In this document: positions 1-10,235 of the stretch, one piece after another | How positions within the stretch are numbered: position 1 is the first letter of the stretch | Layout: each line of letters opens with the position of its first letter | Source: Kineothrix sp. IPX-CK | Lineage (GTDB): Bacteria; Bacillota; Clostridia; Lachnospirales; Lachnospiraceae | Assembly (NCBI RefSeq): GCF_039134705.1 | Contig: NZ_CP146256.1 | Coordinates: 2,728,001-2,792,000 of the forward strand | Direction: 5' to 3' | DNA length: 64,000 nucleotides | Notes under the pieces: generated by a model | Seen by the model: the letters and a program-made list of their open reading frames with translations, nothing else | What the model was told of the DNA's origin: nothing | Databases searched by the model: none | Made by a program: the position numbers and the translations under genes

Positions 1-711
1 TATCATTTTATTTTGTACCTCACCTAATTCAAACGGAACGATCTTATCATGTGTTCCATGAATAATCAAAGTAGGCACACGAATGGATTCTAAATCAGTG
101 AATAATACTTCTTTAATCCAAGTTTCTTCAACAGAAGCGGTTGCCCAGCCTGCGGCCCGAAGCCCCATTTGAAAAAACCAGTCTGAAAAAGCTTCCGTAA
201 TATGTTGAAAGAAAAAATTATTTCCAAAATTCTGTAGCATTTGTGGACGGTCGTTATAGGTATCTTTGATCATTTGCGTGATAGCTTCTTTATCCACTCC
301 ATAAGGAAAATCGGGGAGTTTTATTAAGCTTGGCGCGGCTGCAGCAAAAAGTGCCAATTTAGACACTCCGTAACCTTTATGCCGCCCCATATACTTTACT
401 GAAATTGATCCTCCAGTAGAATGTCCCGCCAAAGTAAAGTCATGCAGGCGCAAAGCCTCCACAATATATCTCACATCATCTGACAAAGTGGCATAATCGT
501 AACCTTGAAACGGTCTATCAGACTCACCAAACCCCCTTATGTCTATTCCAATACATCTGTAACCCAGTTTCGGAATTTGATTAAACTGGTACTCAAACAA
601 ATTGTGATCTCCAGGCCATCCATGTATAAATAAAATAGTCTTTTTACATCCCGGATTAAGATCCTCTACATATATTCTTACATTATCTCCCGTAGTAACA
701 TAAAAACCCAT
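1..711 (-). CDS. alpha/beta hydrolase, 3' end outside window
   Basis: The visible 237 codons encode an alpha/beta hydrolase. An oxyanion-type HGWPG motif occurs near residue 29, a nucleophile elbow GHSTGG follows near residue 90, and GTHDKIVP near the visible end carries the expected acid residue. The catalytic histidine would lie beyond the window edge. The ATG at 711 follows AGGAG at a normal distance. The overall pattern resembles the chloroperoxidase/esterase branch of the fold, but the substrate cannot be read from sequence. It precedes a decayed dehydrogenase, so this end of the window looks accessory. The fold is certain; the specific function is unknown. Confidence 0.85.
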   Translation of the reverse strand, partial: MGFYVTTGDNVRIYVEDLNPGCKKTILFIHGWPGDHNLFEYQFNQIPKLGYRCIGIDIRGFGESDRPFQGYDYATLSDDVRYIVEALRLHDFTLAGHSTGGSISVKYMGRHKGYGVSKLALFAAAAPSLIKLPDFPYGVDKEAITQMIKDTYNDRPQMLQNFGNNFFFQHITEAFSDWFFQMGLRAAGWATASVEETWIKEVLFTDLESIRVPTLIIHGTHDKIVPFELGEVQNKMI

Positions 712-825
712 AATTATGCTCCTTGATGGTACATTTAATTAATTATATTCATATGCTACTAATCTAATGAAGAGTTTGTTGTTATCAGAAACTATTTTAA
801 CTGTCAGGAATGTGTTTATCCCAAC

Positions 826-1017
826 TCAATTTTCTTCCTTAATACTAAACAGATGTTTAACATCTTCGACCGACAATTTAGCGGTTCCATTTTCCCCTTT
901 GATAGCAAAACTGTTTGAAAACTGTTTGTATGTATACTCCCTTCCTTTAATAAATATCACATCAACACCATTTTTCATCACTATAGAAAATGTACTTTTG
1001 GGTATTGCTCTAACCAT
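826..1017 (-). CDS. small hypothetical protein, 63 aa
   Basis: A 63-residue frame starts with ATG at 1017 behind a purine-rich GGGAAAGGGATGAT stretch. The product mixes charged and hydrophobic residues and has no signal peptide or membrane segment. I do not recognise the family. It lies between the hydrolase and the broken dehydrogenase on the same strand. The longer plus-strand frame over the same bases has atypical composition and no convincing ribosome site, so the minus-strand reading is preferred. Confidence 0.45.
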   Translation of the reverse strand: MVRAIPKSTFSIVMKNGVDVIFIKGREYTYKQFSNSFAIKGENGTAKLSVEDVKHLFSIKEEN

Positions 1018-1177
1018 AATATATCATCCCTTTCCCCTAATCCATGATTCTCATATTGAATCAATATGGTTTTTATTTTATCATGAAATGTAATTTTCTT
1101 CTATATTTGTACAAAAAGAAATCCAGACCGCCGTTCCAAAATGAAAGGTGATCTGGATCAATTGAAAGACTCATTTA

Positions 1178-1921
1178 TTAATATGCTGTCATGCCACCAT
1201 CAACTACAAGAGTTGTCCCATTGACAAAACTCGATTCATCTGATGCAAGGAATACTGCAGCTGCGGCAAGCTCCTCAGGGTCACCATTACGCGGATTAGT
1301 TCCAATTCCTGCCATTGCACGTTCCAAGCCAAAGGGATCCGGATTGCGGATACCCGCCTCACTAATCTCTGTGGAAACGCCGCCAGGACAAATTGCATTG
1401 CATCGAATTCCTTTTTGTGCATACATAAATCCAATATTTTTTGTTAACCCGACCAAAGCAAATTTTGATGAAGTATATGCCGCGCCTGCACGCGAACCCT
1501 GAAGTCCGCCGACAGAAGCAATATTAATAATATTGCCATAGCCCTGTTTGAGCATCTGTTTTACTGCTTTACGGCAAAGGACAAAAGGACCTGTCAAATT
1601 CACATCAATTATATGATGCCACATTTCATCTGTCATTTCATCCATAATACCTGCATTGTTAATCAAGACATCAATACGACCATATTCTGCTACAACATCA
1701 TCCATCATCTATTCCATCTGCTGTTGGTTCGACACGTCTCCTACCTTGGCAACTATTATGTTACCATTGCACTCAGCTTCTTGAGCAATAGCTTCCAAGC
1801 GCTCTTTGCGTCTTGCTACAGCAATAACAGTTGCACCTTCTGCGGCAAAGCGTAAAGCCATTGCCCTTCCCATTCCTGCACTGGCTCCTGTAATGACAGC
1901 CACCTTATTCTTTAACCTCAT
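1178..1921 (-). pseudogene. short-chain dehydrogenase/reductase interrupted by an amber codon
   Basis: Read through, this is a 247-residue short-chain dehydrogenase of normal FabG-like length. It has the nucleotide-binding TGASAGMG motif at residues 11-18, NNAG, an IASVGG serine region and the catalytic YTSSK, and ends in a typical VDGGM segment. The ATG at 1921 follows GGAGG. Codon 71 (bases 1709-1711) is TAG in the same frame, and both flanks align to the family without loss, so a single base change explains it. The codon is followed directly by ATGATG, so the C-terminal part could be translated separately, but it would lack the Rossmann glycine motif. Pseudogene, sequencing error or suppression are all possible. 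Confidence 0.85.
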
Positions 1922-2014
1922 GACAATCCTCCTATTTATGTGTATAGTGAAATGCATGATTATTATATCACTTTGTTAAAAAATAATCAATATGATCATG
2001 TGACTGGTAAATAC

Positions 2015-2197
2015 TCAAGTATTCCTGATTGAGAGTTTCTCCATCGTTTTGTTTGCTCTGTCAGCATCTTCTACCATTCTATTCAATTTAAACTCTTCCA
2101 AATTATTTAAGTCATCGTTCACCTTCACAGCACCATCAATGAAATTAGCTTCCTCTCAAATATAGATATTGCCCATGGTCATATTTGCTCGCTGCAT
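2015..2197 (-). pseudogene. small remnant reading frame with internal TGA
   Basis: Read from ATG at 2197, a 60-residue frame runs to TGA at 2015 with one internal TGA at codon 14. The part after the stop is hydrophilic, helical-looking and protein-like (it includes the stretch EEFKLNRMVEDADRANKTME). I do not recognise the family. The next gene upstream on this strand is ktrA, whose likely terminator lies between them, so the remnant is probably not expressed from that operon. Its position beside another nonsense-broken gene suggests a decaying region. Confidence 0.35.
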
Positions 2198-2202
2198 AAA
2201 AA

Positions 2203-2233
2203 ACTACTAACTAAATATTTCGTAGTTAGTAGT
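2203..2233 (-). terminator. rho-independent terminator after ktrBA
   Basis: A perfect 11-bp inverted repeat (ACTACTAACTA and TAGTTAGTAGT) encloses a 9-base loop. On the minus strand the stem is followed by TTTTT, placing it correctly to end the potassium uptake operon 28 bases beyond the ktrA stop codon. Confidence 0.8.
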
Positions 2234-2260
2234 GAAATGAATACCCCTTTTTACACAGTA

Positions 2261-2932
2261 TCATGATGTCAAATACCGTTCAAATTTTATAATGCTATCT
2301 TTTGTACCCACAACGGCGACCCAATCATTTGTTGTCAATTGAAGGTCAGGTGTAATCTCAATAATGGTTTCATTCCCTCTGACAATCGCAATAATATTAA
2401 GGCCGAACTTTTTACGAAAGTTCAGTTCAAAAATGGTTTTTCCATGCAGCTTTTCGGTCAACCTGATCTCTGAAATCGAATATTGATTTGAGAGGTCAAT
2501 ATAGTCTAATACCCTTGGCGTTGTCAGTGAATTCGCAAGACGAATAGCGCGTTCCCTCTCCGGATAAACCACCTCCGCTCCTATCTTTTGCAATACCCTT
2601 CCGTGCTCTGCACTGATTGCCTTTGCAATGACACGAGGAACACCCAGTTCAATCACATTGAGCGTTGTCAGGATACTGGCTTCAATATGTTCTCCAATAC
2701 ACACAATGACCGTGCCACAATTCTGTATTCCGGCCTCCTCCAACGTTGGTTTATCCAGTTGGTCAATCACAAAGGCTTGCTGTACTTTGTCTTGAATTTG
2801 TTTGACTTTGCTCTCGTTGTTATCAAGCACTAATACTTCTTTCCCATTGTCGGAAAGTGTCTTCGCAAGGGCATATCCGAAACGGCCCAGTCCTATAACT
2901 CCGAAAGCGATACTCGATTTATAACCCGGCAT
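2261..2932 (-). CDS. ktrA: KtrA/TrkA-type potassium uptake regulatory subunit
   Basis: This 223-residue cytoplasmic protein is the regulatory RCK subunit of a Ktr/Trk potassium transporter. Residues 10-130 form a Rossmann RCK_N domain with the glycine motif GLGRFG at 14-19 and an acidic strand end (LVLDNN) typical of NAD or ATP binding. Residues 140-220 form an RCK_C (TrkA_C) domain, the part that binds c-di-AMP in several Firmicutes. The gene lies 10 bases downstream of the membrane subunit, so the two form one transcript ending at the hairpin near 2220. Length is normal for KtrA/KtrC. Assignment to Ktr rather than classical TrkA follows from the single RCK unit. Confidence 0.93.
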   Translation of the reverse strand: MPGYKSSIAFGVIGLGRFGYALAKTLSDNGKEVLVLDNNESKVKQIQDKVQQAFVIDQLDKPTLEEAGIQNCGTVIVCIGEHIEASILTTLNVIELGVPRVIAKAISAEHGRVLQKIGAEVVYPERERAIRLANSLTTPRVLDYIDLSNQYSISEIRLTEKLHGKTIFELNFRKKFGLNIIAIVRGNETIIEITPDLQLTTNDWVAVVGTKDSIIKFERYLTS

Positions 2933-2942
2933 AATTATTCTC

Positions 2943-4238
2943 CTATCCTATAGTTACTCTTTCTTCCACGTAAGAAAGGTTGGATGAGGGCTGGTACACC
3001 CATATACACGCCATGGTGAGCGGCCCGAGCCGACCGATAAACATGGTCAGGCATAAAAGGATTTTGCTGATGTCTGCCAAATCTGGTGTAATGCCAGTTG
3101 ACAAACCGACTGTGCCAAATCCCGACACGACTTCAAAGAAAACCTGCATGAAGGTGAACTGCGGCTCAATAATGCAAATCAGAAAAGTCATGACGCATAC
3201 AACGATCATCGCCAGAATCGTAACGGTAAAAGCCTTCATGATGCTTTCATTTGGGATTTTTCTCCGGAAAGCCGTACAATCCCGCTTGGCGGCAAACGCA
3301 AAGAGGCTTTTCAGCAGAGTAAATGCGGTTGTTGTTTTTATACCGCCACCCGTTGAACCCGGCGATGCGCCGATAAACATTAAGATAATCAAAACAAATT
3401 GTCCCGCAGAGGTAAATTCTCCAGGTGCGTATGTGCTGAAGCCTGCTGTTCTTGCGGAAGTACTTTGAAAAAAGGCGCCTAACCATGTTACATCGTCCGT
3501 AAGTTTCAATAGGACCGTACCAATAGCCAGCAATGATACCGTCATCGTCAGAACGATTTTTGTATTCATGCTCAGGTCTCGCAGAGAACGCTTATATAGT
3601 ATCTCCCGAATGACATAAAACCCTAAACCACCGAAGATGACCAGTCCGCAGGTCGTCAGGTTCAGCAACACATTGTCTCGATAGGGAATCAGATTCTGAT
3701 ATCCGCCAAGGATATCAAACCCGGAGTTGTTGAAAGCCGCTATGGAATGAAAGGCACTGATTCCTAATGCCGACAAGGGGGGATAGTCCTGTAAAAACAC
3801 AATATAACTAAGAGCCATTCCAACAACTTCAAAGCATAACGTCACAAGCATAACGGACTTTACCAACTGTACTATGCCTTTAAGAGTATCCAGGTTTAAA
3901 GCTTCCTTCACAAGAACGCGCTCTCTGAGCCCAATCTTTTTCCCTGCTACTAAAATGAATGTAACACCGATAGAAGTAATGCCCAGTCCTCCGGTTTGAA
4001 TCAATAGTGCAACTATAGTTCGTCCAAACACACTGAAGTTATCTGCCGTGTCGACGACAACGAGTCCTGTCACACAAACAGCACTTGTGGAAGTGAACAG
4101 CGCGTCTATAGGGTGGATCGTAACGCCAGGGTTCGCAGAAATAGGCAAAAGCAGCAATATCGTTCCAAGCAGGATTACAGAAGCAAATCCCAAAACTAAA
4201 AACCTGCCCGGATTTAACCATCTTGTTATCAATAGCAT
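2943..4238 (-). CDS. ktrB: KtrB/TrkH-type potassium transporter membrane subunit
   Basis: This 431-residue integral membrane protein belongs to the TrkH/KtrB family. Four pore-loop repeats are visible with their filter glycines: CVTGL, NNSGF, RTAGF and GTVGL. The membrane segments occur in the expected M1-P-M2 fourfold pattern. It imports potassium, probably coupled to sodium or the membrane potential, under control of the downstream RCK subunit. I chose ATG at 4238; a GTG one codon upstream is possible because GAGGGAG lies very close. A perfect 8-2-8 palindrome sits about 65 bases upstream and may be an operator. Confidence 0.93.
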   Translation of the reverse strand: MLLITRWLNPGRFLVLGFASVILLGTILLLLPISANPGVTIHPIDALFTSTSAVCVTGLVVVDTADNFSVFGRTIVALLIQTGGLGITSIGVTFILVAGKKIGLRERVLVKEALNLDTLKGIVQLVKSVMLVTLCFEVVGMALSYIVFLQDYPPLSALGISAFHSIAAFNNSGFDILGGYQNLIPYRDNVLLNLTTCGLVIFGGLGFYVIREILYKRSLRDLSMNTKIVLTMTVSLLAIGTVLLKLTDDVTWLGAFFQSTSARTAGFSTYAPGEFTSAGQFVLIILMFIGASPGSTGGGIKTTTAFTLLKSLFAFAAKRDCTAFRRKIPNESIMKAFTVTILAMIVVCVMTFLICIIEPQFTFMQVFFEVVSGFGTVGLSTGITPDLADISKILLCLTMFIGRLGPLTMACIWVYQPSSNLSYVEERVTIG

Positions 4239-4302
4239 CACACTCCCTCTTCTGTATTATGAATAAAGCTTCTCTTTTCCATCTTATATGGAGCGTTATT
4301 AA

Positions 4303-4320
4303 TATACCATTTATGGTATA
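4303..4320. promoter_or_regulatory. palindrome upstream of ktrB, candidate operator
   Basis: TATACCATTTATGGTATA is a perfect 8-2-8 inverted repeat 65 bases before the ktrB start. It is too short and AT-rich to be a terminator, and no T-run follows. Position and symmetry suit a dimeric repressor or activator; no cognate regulator is adjacent. Confidence 0.4.
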
Positions 4321-4424
4321 AGCATTGGCTTAAGGTTTCGACGATGGCATTAATACTGCATTAAGACGTTGGCCATGAAATTGCAAAGGCAGCCGGATAC
4401 GGCTGCAAAAGCAAGAAAGATTGC

Positions 4425-4451
4425 AAAAAAATAAACCGCATAAAGCGGTTT
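4425..4451 (-). terminator. terminator of ssrA
   Basis: A 7-bp stem (AAACCGC and GCGGTTT) with a five-base loop is followed on the minus strand by TATTTTTTT, about 40 bases beyond the tmRNA 3' end. A second 7-bp hairpin with GATA loop at 4389-4406 lies just downstream and may back it up. Confidence 0.75.
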
Positions 4452-4491
4452 TCATTGAAAGAGGATATTACCTTTCTGTCAGTATTTCAAA

Positions 4492-4838
4492 TGGAATAGG
4501 CGGGAGTCGAACCCGCGTCCAAAGACCCATTCCCTGTCCTTCTACTATCATAGTCAATTATTTCGGGTTACCCCACATTCCCTCCTACATCAGGAAATTG
4601 ACACCCCGGTGTATTCAGTAGCTTCATAATACGCCCGCGGGCTCAAAGCTTTGCCCGTGTCGTTTCCTACATAGTCGATGCCCGGTTCTTAATGTATAGG
4701 TGCACTAAGTCGGACAGCTGCCATTAGGCAGCGTATGCTAAATTGTCTTCAGCGTTTATATTTATTTTTGCGATTTGACGCATCGCCTGCGGATAGCTTC
4801 TCCAGCTGCAAGACCCCTGTCGAAACCTTTACTATCCC
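4492..4838 (-). ncRNA. ssrA: transfer-messenger RNA (tmRNA)
   Basis: The 347-base RNA rescues stalled ribosomes. The 5' end GGGATAG pairs with the 3' end CTATTCC (one G-U) to make the tRNA-like acceptor stem. The 3' part carries the T-arm GCGGGTTCGACTCCCGC, and the 5' part holds the conserved GGTTTCGACAGG. The tag frame runs from GCA at 4771 to TAA at 4724 and encodes AKININAEDNLAYAA, ending in the usual AA degradation signal. CCA is not encoded, so it is added after transcription. The partner gene smpB lies upstream on the same strand, as in many Clostridia. The 5' end is set by the acceptor pairing; RNase P would make it. Confidence 0.95.
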
Positions 4839-4892
4839 TTATTCAGTTATTTGCCGGTGTAACATCATAAGATGTTTCGGTTCTTTAATATT

Positions 4893-4921
4893 ATTATAAA
4901 GCAATTTTAAGTAACATTCAA
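4893..4921 (-). promoter_or_regulatory. sigma-A-type promoter of ssrA
   Basis: On the minus strand TTGAAT (4916-4921) and TATAAT (4893-4898) are separated by exactly 17 bases. Transcription would start near 4886 and give a leader of about 48 bases before the mature tmRNA 5' end, consistent with processing by RNase P. Confidence 0.7.
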
Positions 4922-5033
4922 TCCAAACAAATTTATTTTATTGTTTTTATTTTTATTTAATCCTATTTCCTTTTAATACTATTTTATTCCAATTTATTCA
5001 TTAAACTTATTTTAGACAAACTTTTTATCCAGA

Positions 5034-5501
5034 TTATCCCCGCAGCTTTATTTTCATTTCTTTTTCCACTTCTCTTCTTTGGTCCTTTTGGGCGATATCC
5101 TGTCTCTTGTCATAGAGCTTCTTACCTTTTGCAAGTCCGATTTCCACCTTCGCCAAGCCATCCTTGAAGTATACCTGAAGGGGAATGAGAGTATAACCCT
5201 TTTCGGCAATTTGACCGGTGAGCCTACTGATCTCCTGCTTATGGAGCAACAGCTTCTTCACCCGAAGCGGATCCTTATTGAAAATATTTCCCTTTTCATA
5301 GGGACTCACGTGCATTCCATAGGCGAACATCTCCCCGTTCTCAATGCGGATAAAGGCCTCCTTAATGCTGCACTTTCCCATACGCATGGACTTTACTTCC
5401 GTGCCATGAAGAACGACCCCCGCCTCGTACTTTTCTTCTATAAAATAATCGTGATATGCTTTTTTATTATTCGCGACCAGCTTCATCGCTTCTTTCGCCA
5501 T
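5034..5501 (-). CDS. smpB: SsrA-binding protein SmpB
   Basis: SmpB binds the tRNA-like part of tmRNA and delivers it to stalled ribosomes. The 155-residue product has the family core: [11 protein letters not shown] at the start, GTEVKSMR, an [13 protein letters not shown] strand and the basic C-terminal tail [17 protein letters not shown] that occupies the mRNA channel. Several in-frame starts exist (5510, 5501, 5486). I chose 5501, nine bases after AGAGG; the residue run from 5486 is the conserved part. The start region overlaps the end of rnr by about 35 bases, so the two are translationally coupled. The tmRNA gene follows directly. Confidence 0.96.
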   Translation of the reverse strand: MAKEAMKLVANNKKAYHDYFIEEKYEAGVVLHGTEVKSMRMGKCSIKEAFIRIENGEMFAYGMHVSPYEKGNIFNKDPLRVKKLLLHKQEISRLTGQIAEKGYTLIPLQVYFKDGLAKVEIGLAKGKKLYDKRQDIAQKDQRREVEKEMKIKLRG

Positions 5502-7632
5502 AATCATCATCCTCTACAAAATCCACGGTTCTCGCAAAACGGTCGGTGCCCTCCACGATTATCGCGATCCTCTCTCCCAATTTATACTTCTTGCCAAAGT
5601 CTCTTCCTACCATCTCATAATTCACCTCATCGTAATAGAAATAATCTCCCATCAGCGATGAAACGTGTATAAGCCCCTCTACGGTATTGGGAAGCTCCAC
5701 ATAAATACCCCAGCTTGTGATACCGGAAATCACTCCCTCGAAGCGTTCTCCGATATGCTTTTCCATATATTCCGTCTTCTTTAATTTGTCAGTCTCTCTT
5801 TCTGCCTCATCCGCACGTCTCTCCATCTTGGAGGAACGATCTGCCACTGCGGGAAGTATCTCGTTATAATGCAGAATACGGTTCTCCTTCAAACGCCCTC
5901 TGAGTTGCTCCTTAATAATTCTATGGATCTGCAAGTCCGGATATCTTCGGATAGGAGACGTAAAGTGACAATAATACTGACAGGCCAACCCGAAATGTCC
6001 GGTACATTCCACAGAATATTTCGCCTGCTTCATGCTCCGTAAGGTGAGTCTGCTAATCAATGCCTCCTCCGGCGTTCCCTCTATCTTCCCAAGAAGCTTT
6101 TGAATTTCTTTAGGATGCACTTCCTCCTTAGAGGTCTTGATTCCATAACCGAAGTTGCTGATGAACACGCTTAACTGCATGATTTTTTCCGGATCCGGGT
6201 TATCATGTATCCTATATACGAAGGGTAGCTCCAGCCAGTAAAAATGCTGCGCCACCGTTTCGTTGGCCAGAAGCATAAAATCCTCAATGATTTTCGTCGC
6301 AGTATTCCGCTCGTAAGGCTTAATCTCCAAGGGATGCCCCTCTTTATCCAGTATGATCTTCGTCTCCGGGAAATCGAAATCTATGGAACCTCGTTTTTTT
6401 CTCTTCGCCCTCAGTATTCCCGCCAACTCCTCCATAAGTTCGAACATGGGAACGAATGCTTCATACTCCCTGCGCTCTGCTTCGTCCTTATCCTCCAGTA
6501 TCTTTTTTACACTGGTATAGGTCATTCGCCGATCTACACATATTACGGACTCCACAATGCGGTAATCAATTACTTCTCCTTTGGGGCTTACCGTCATCAG
6601 GCAGCTCAGCGCCAGTCTGTCTACGCCCTGATTCAATGAGCATATACCGTTGGACAGAACATGAGGCAGCATGGGAATAACGCGATCTACCAAATAAACG
6701 CTTGTTCCGCGCTTTAGCGCTTCTCTGTCGAGAGCCGAATTCTCCTGCACATAGTTCGTCACATCTGCGATATGAACGCCTAACAAATAATTCTCTCCCA
6801 TTCTAGACACGCTGACAGCATCGTCCAAGTCCTTCGCATCTTCTCCGTCTATCGTTACCATCTGCACATTTCTTAAATCTTCTCTGCCCTCTCTGTCGGT
6901 ATCCAACACCTCTGGAGATACCCTTTGAGCTTGATTTAAAACCTTCTCCTCAAAACCTATGGGCAATTCGAAGTTCTTTACAATAGATAATATATCCACG
7001 CCGGGATCGTTGATATGCCCCAGTATTTCTACGACTTTTCCTTCCGGTTTCTTATTCTTCTGCTCGTTGCCGTAATCGGTGATTTCCGCCACCACTTTAT
7101 GACCATCTACTGCTCCCTTGGAGCGCTCCAACGGAATGAAGATATCCGACGCAAGTTTTATATTGTCCGGTATTACGAAACCGAAATTCTTAGATTTCTG
7201 GAAAGTACCGACAATCTGCGTCGTTCCATGACCGAGCACCTTGATGACCTCAGCCTCCTGCCGTTTTCCTCTCTGTCCCGGAAGAAGCCTTGCCTGAACG
7301 GTATCCTTGTGAAAAGCATCACCGGTCCTTGTCTCGGGAATGAACAAATCCTCCGTTCTTCCTTCCACCTCCACAAAGCCGAAGCCCTTAGCATTGCTGA
7401 TAAAGGTTCCCGTCACAATGTTTTCATCAGGTTTTGTATATTTTCCTTTAGAAGTAATGCCTATCTTGCCTTCCGCCAGGAGTTCATCAAGAACTTTGTG
7501 AAATTCTGCTCTGTCCTCTTTCGCAACTTGCATGAACGCTGCCATTTCCTTTTCTTTCATGGGAACATACATCTCATCCTGAATCAACTCACATATCAAA
7601 TTTTTTCTTTTATTATATAATTCCTTTTCCAC
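5467..7632 (-). CDS. rnr: ribonuclease R
   Basis: This 721-residue 3'-5' exoribonuclease degrades structured RNA and works with tmRNA in clearing defective messages. Visible in order are an N-terminal helix-turn-helix region, two cold-shock OB domains (about residues 72-205), the RNB catalytic domain starting with the metal-binding [11 protein letters not shown] at 262-272, and a C-terminal S1 domain with [17 protein letters not shown]. The tail is short and lacks the long lysine-rich extension of enterobacterial RNase R. The gene sits between secG and smpB in one block and overlaps smpB at its 3' end. Confidence 0.96.
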   Translation of the reverse strand: MEKELYNKRKNLICELIQDEMYVPMKEKEMAAFMQVAKEDRAEFHKVLDELLAEGKIGITSKGKYTKPDENIVTGTFISNAKGFGFVEVEGRTEDLFIPETRTGDAFHKDTVQARLLPGQRGKRQEAEVIKVLGHGTTQIVGTFQKSKNFGFVIPDNIKLASDIFIPLERSKGAVDGHKVVAEITDYGNEQKNKKPEGKVVEILGHINDPGVDILSIVKNFELPIGFEEKVLNQAQRVSPEVLDTDREGREDLRNVQMVTIDGEDAKDLDDAVSVSRMGENYLLGVHIADVTNYVQENSALDREALKRGTSVYLVDRVIPMLPHVLSNGICSLNQGVDRLALSCLMTVSPKGEVIDYRIVESVICVDRRMTYTSVKKILEDKDEAERREYEAFVPMFELMEELAGILRAKRKKRGSIDFDFPETKIILDKEGHPLEIKPYERNTATKIIEDFMLLANETVAQHFYWLELPFVYRIHDNPDPEKIMQLSVFISNFGYGIKTSKEEVHPKEIQKLLGKIEGTPEEALISRLTLRSMKQAKYSVECTGHFGLACQYYCHFTSPIRRYPDLQIHRIIKEQLRGRLKENRILHYNEILPAVADRSSKMERRADEAERETDKLKKTEYMEKHIGERFEGVISGITSWGIYVELPNTVEGLIHVSSLMGDYFYYDEVNYEMVGRDFGKKYKLGERIAIIVEGTDRFARTVDFVEDDDYGERSDEAGRE

Positions 7633-7704
7633 GATGTTCCTCTCCGATTTCGTCTATGGAAGCCCGCGCATCCGTTTCCTGTAACAGGAGTACTTTACTA
7701 TTAC

Positions 7705-7738
7705 AAAAAAGCGCCCTTGTATTATGCAAGAGCGCTTT
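7705..7738 (-). terminator. terminator after secG
   Basis: A 10-bp stem (AGCGCCCTTG and CAAGAGCGCT, one G-U on the minus strand) with a 7-base loop is followed on the minus strand by TTTTTT. It sits just past the secG stop and 73 bases before rnr, so rnr may have its own promoter or depend on read-through. Confidence 0.8.
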
Positions 7739-7749
7739 GGTAATCCTTC

Positions 7750-7989
7750 TTAAAATACATTAAGATTCAAGATTGCTGCCAATAGAATAAAACCGACTGC
7801 CAGGTACTTGGTAACTTTGACGAGAGTTCCTTCCATAGAACGTCCCTTATTCTTACCCCAGTACGTCTCCGCCGCACCGCTGATAGCTCCTAAACCTGCT
7901 GATTTACCTTCCTGCATCAATACTAATATAACCAAAGCCAAGCATATTATAATAAAAATTATTAACAAAATTGTTCTCAAAATTTCCAT
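7750..7989 (-). CDS. secG: preprotein translocase subunit SecG
   Basis: The 79-residue protein has two membrane helices (about residues 3-24 and 58-76) joined by the conserved LMQEGKSAGLGAISGAAETYWGK loop region, which identifies SecG of the SecYEG channel. ATG at 7989 follows AGGAGG. The gene lies between eno and rnr, as is usual in Firmicutes, and is closed by a strong hairpin terminator. Confidence 0.95.
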   Translation of the reverse strand: MEILRTILLIIFIIICLALVILVLMQEGKSAGLGAISGAAETYWGKNKGRSMEGTLVKVTKYLAVGFILLAAILNLNVF

Positions 7990-8102
7990 TTTTACACCTC
8001 CTAGTACACGCAGATTTCAGTTTATCATACACAGGTAATATTTTCAAGCACTTTTAAAATTTTTTGTAATACTCAGCCATCAATACCGGGAAGCTTTAGG
8101 CT

Positions 8103-8624
8103 TTAATCGACTTCCACCTGACACATCTTCATTGTAGTTAACGCCGCTTCATGGCTTTCCACTGTCACACCCGCACAACAGGAGGCATCCACACTGACTT
8201 TTGTCTCCGGCAGCCTGGTTTTTAAAAGCAGGGCATTTGTCACCACGCAGATGTCCGTGCACAGCCCTACTAATTCTATCTCTATTTCTTCCTTCCCAGA
8301 CTCTTCATACAACCTTTCGCAAAGCTCTGAAGAACCGAAAGACGGCTTGTCTATCACGATGGCCTTGGGCATTGCTTCCGCCACTTCCTTGCGTATTTCC
8401 CAGCCCTTCGTTCCTGCGATACAATGTTTTACCGGAAGATATCTGCCCTCAGAGGTCTCCAGGTAGTTTTCTTCATGAGTATCTCTCGTCGCATAAATAC
8501 AGTCTGTCGGATAATCATGAATCTTAGCGATCACATTCTCTATAATCGCCTGAGCCTCCCTTGTCCCCAGCGTTCCGTCTATAAAATCATTCTGCATATC
8601 GATTACCACTAATATTTTTTTCAT
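8103..8624 (-). CDS. isochorismatase-like cysteine hydrolase (nicotinamidase-type)
   Basis: The 173-residue protein belongs to the cysteine hydrolase superfamily that includes nicotinamidase and isochorismatase. The catalytic aspartate lies in VVIDMQNDFI near residue 9, the lysine in VIDKPSFGS, and the nucleophilic cysteine in the GLCTDICVVTNAL segment. The ATG at 8624 follows GAGGGAAG and starts at the conserved MKKILVVID, so the longer upstream extension is rejected. A role in nicotinamide recycling is plausible because of the D-K-C triad and size, but other amides cannot be excluded. It follows eno on the same strand. Confidence 0.85.
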   Translation of the reverse strand: MKKILVVIDMQNDFIDGTLGTREAQAIIENVIAKIHDYPTDCIYATRDTHEENYLETSEGRYLPVKHCIAGTKGWEIRKEVAEAMPKAIVIDKPSFGSSELCERLYEESGKEEIEIELVGLCTDICVVTNALLLKTRLPETKVSVDASCCAGVTVESHEAALTTMKMCQVEVD

Positions 8625-8770
8625 CTTCCCTCGTCCGCTCCTATATCCCCATTTAATATCCGGCTTGTATCCGATTTGCATTATAACATTTATTGCCGGC
8701 AAATTCCATAATAATTTCATATAAACCGCCAACTCCTGAGCTCATCTTATTATATGGAGATACAAAAGCA

Positions 8771-10093
<1,323 letters not shown>

Positions 10094-10235
10094 TTATAAG
10101 CAATTTTGATAACCATGTCTTTATATTTATTTCCCAATGTTAGAAAATCATTCCTATGAGTATTTTTTATTCATTATATATTTTATGCTTTATCATGCCG
10201 CATCCGTTAAAGTACACGAATGTGCCGTCTGTCCT

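Noticed and set aside
1178..1921. Amber codon read as pyrrolysine
   Set aside because: The enzyme family has no known pyrrolysine use, and nothing else in the window suggests amber decoding.
4239..4430. Possible c-di-AMP riboswitch upstream of ktrB
   Set aside because: No conserved ydaO-type core bases were found; only a short palindrome and the ssrA terminator hairpins are visible.
5079..5672. Plus-strand frame of about 197 codons over smpB and rnr
   Set aside because: Antisense to two conserved genes, without a family likeness or start site.
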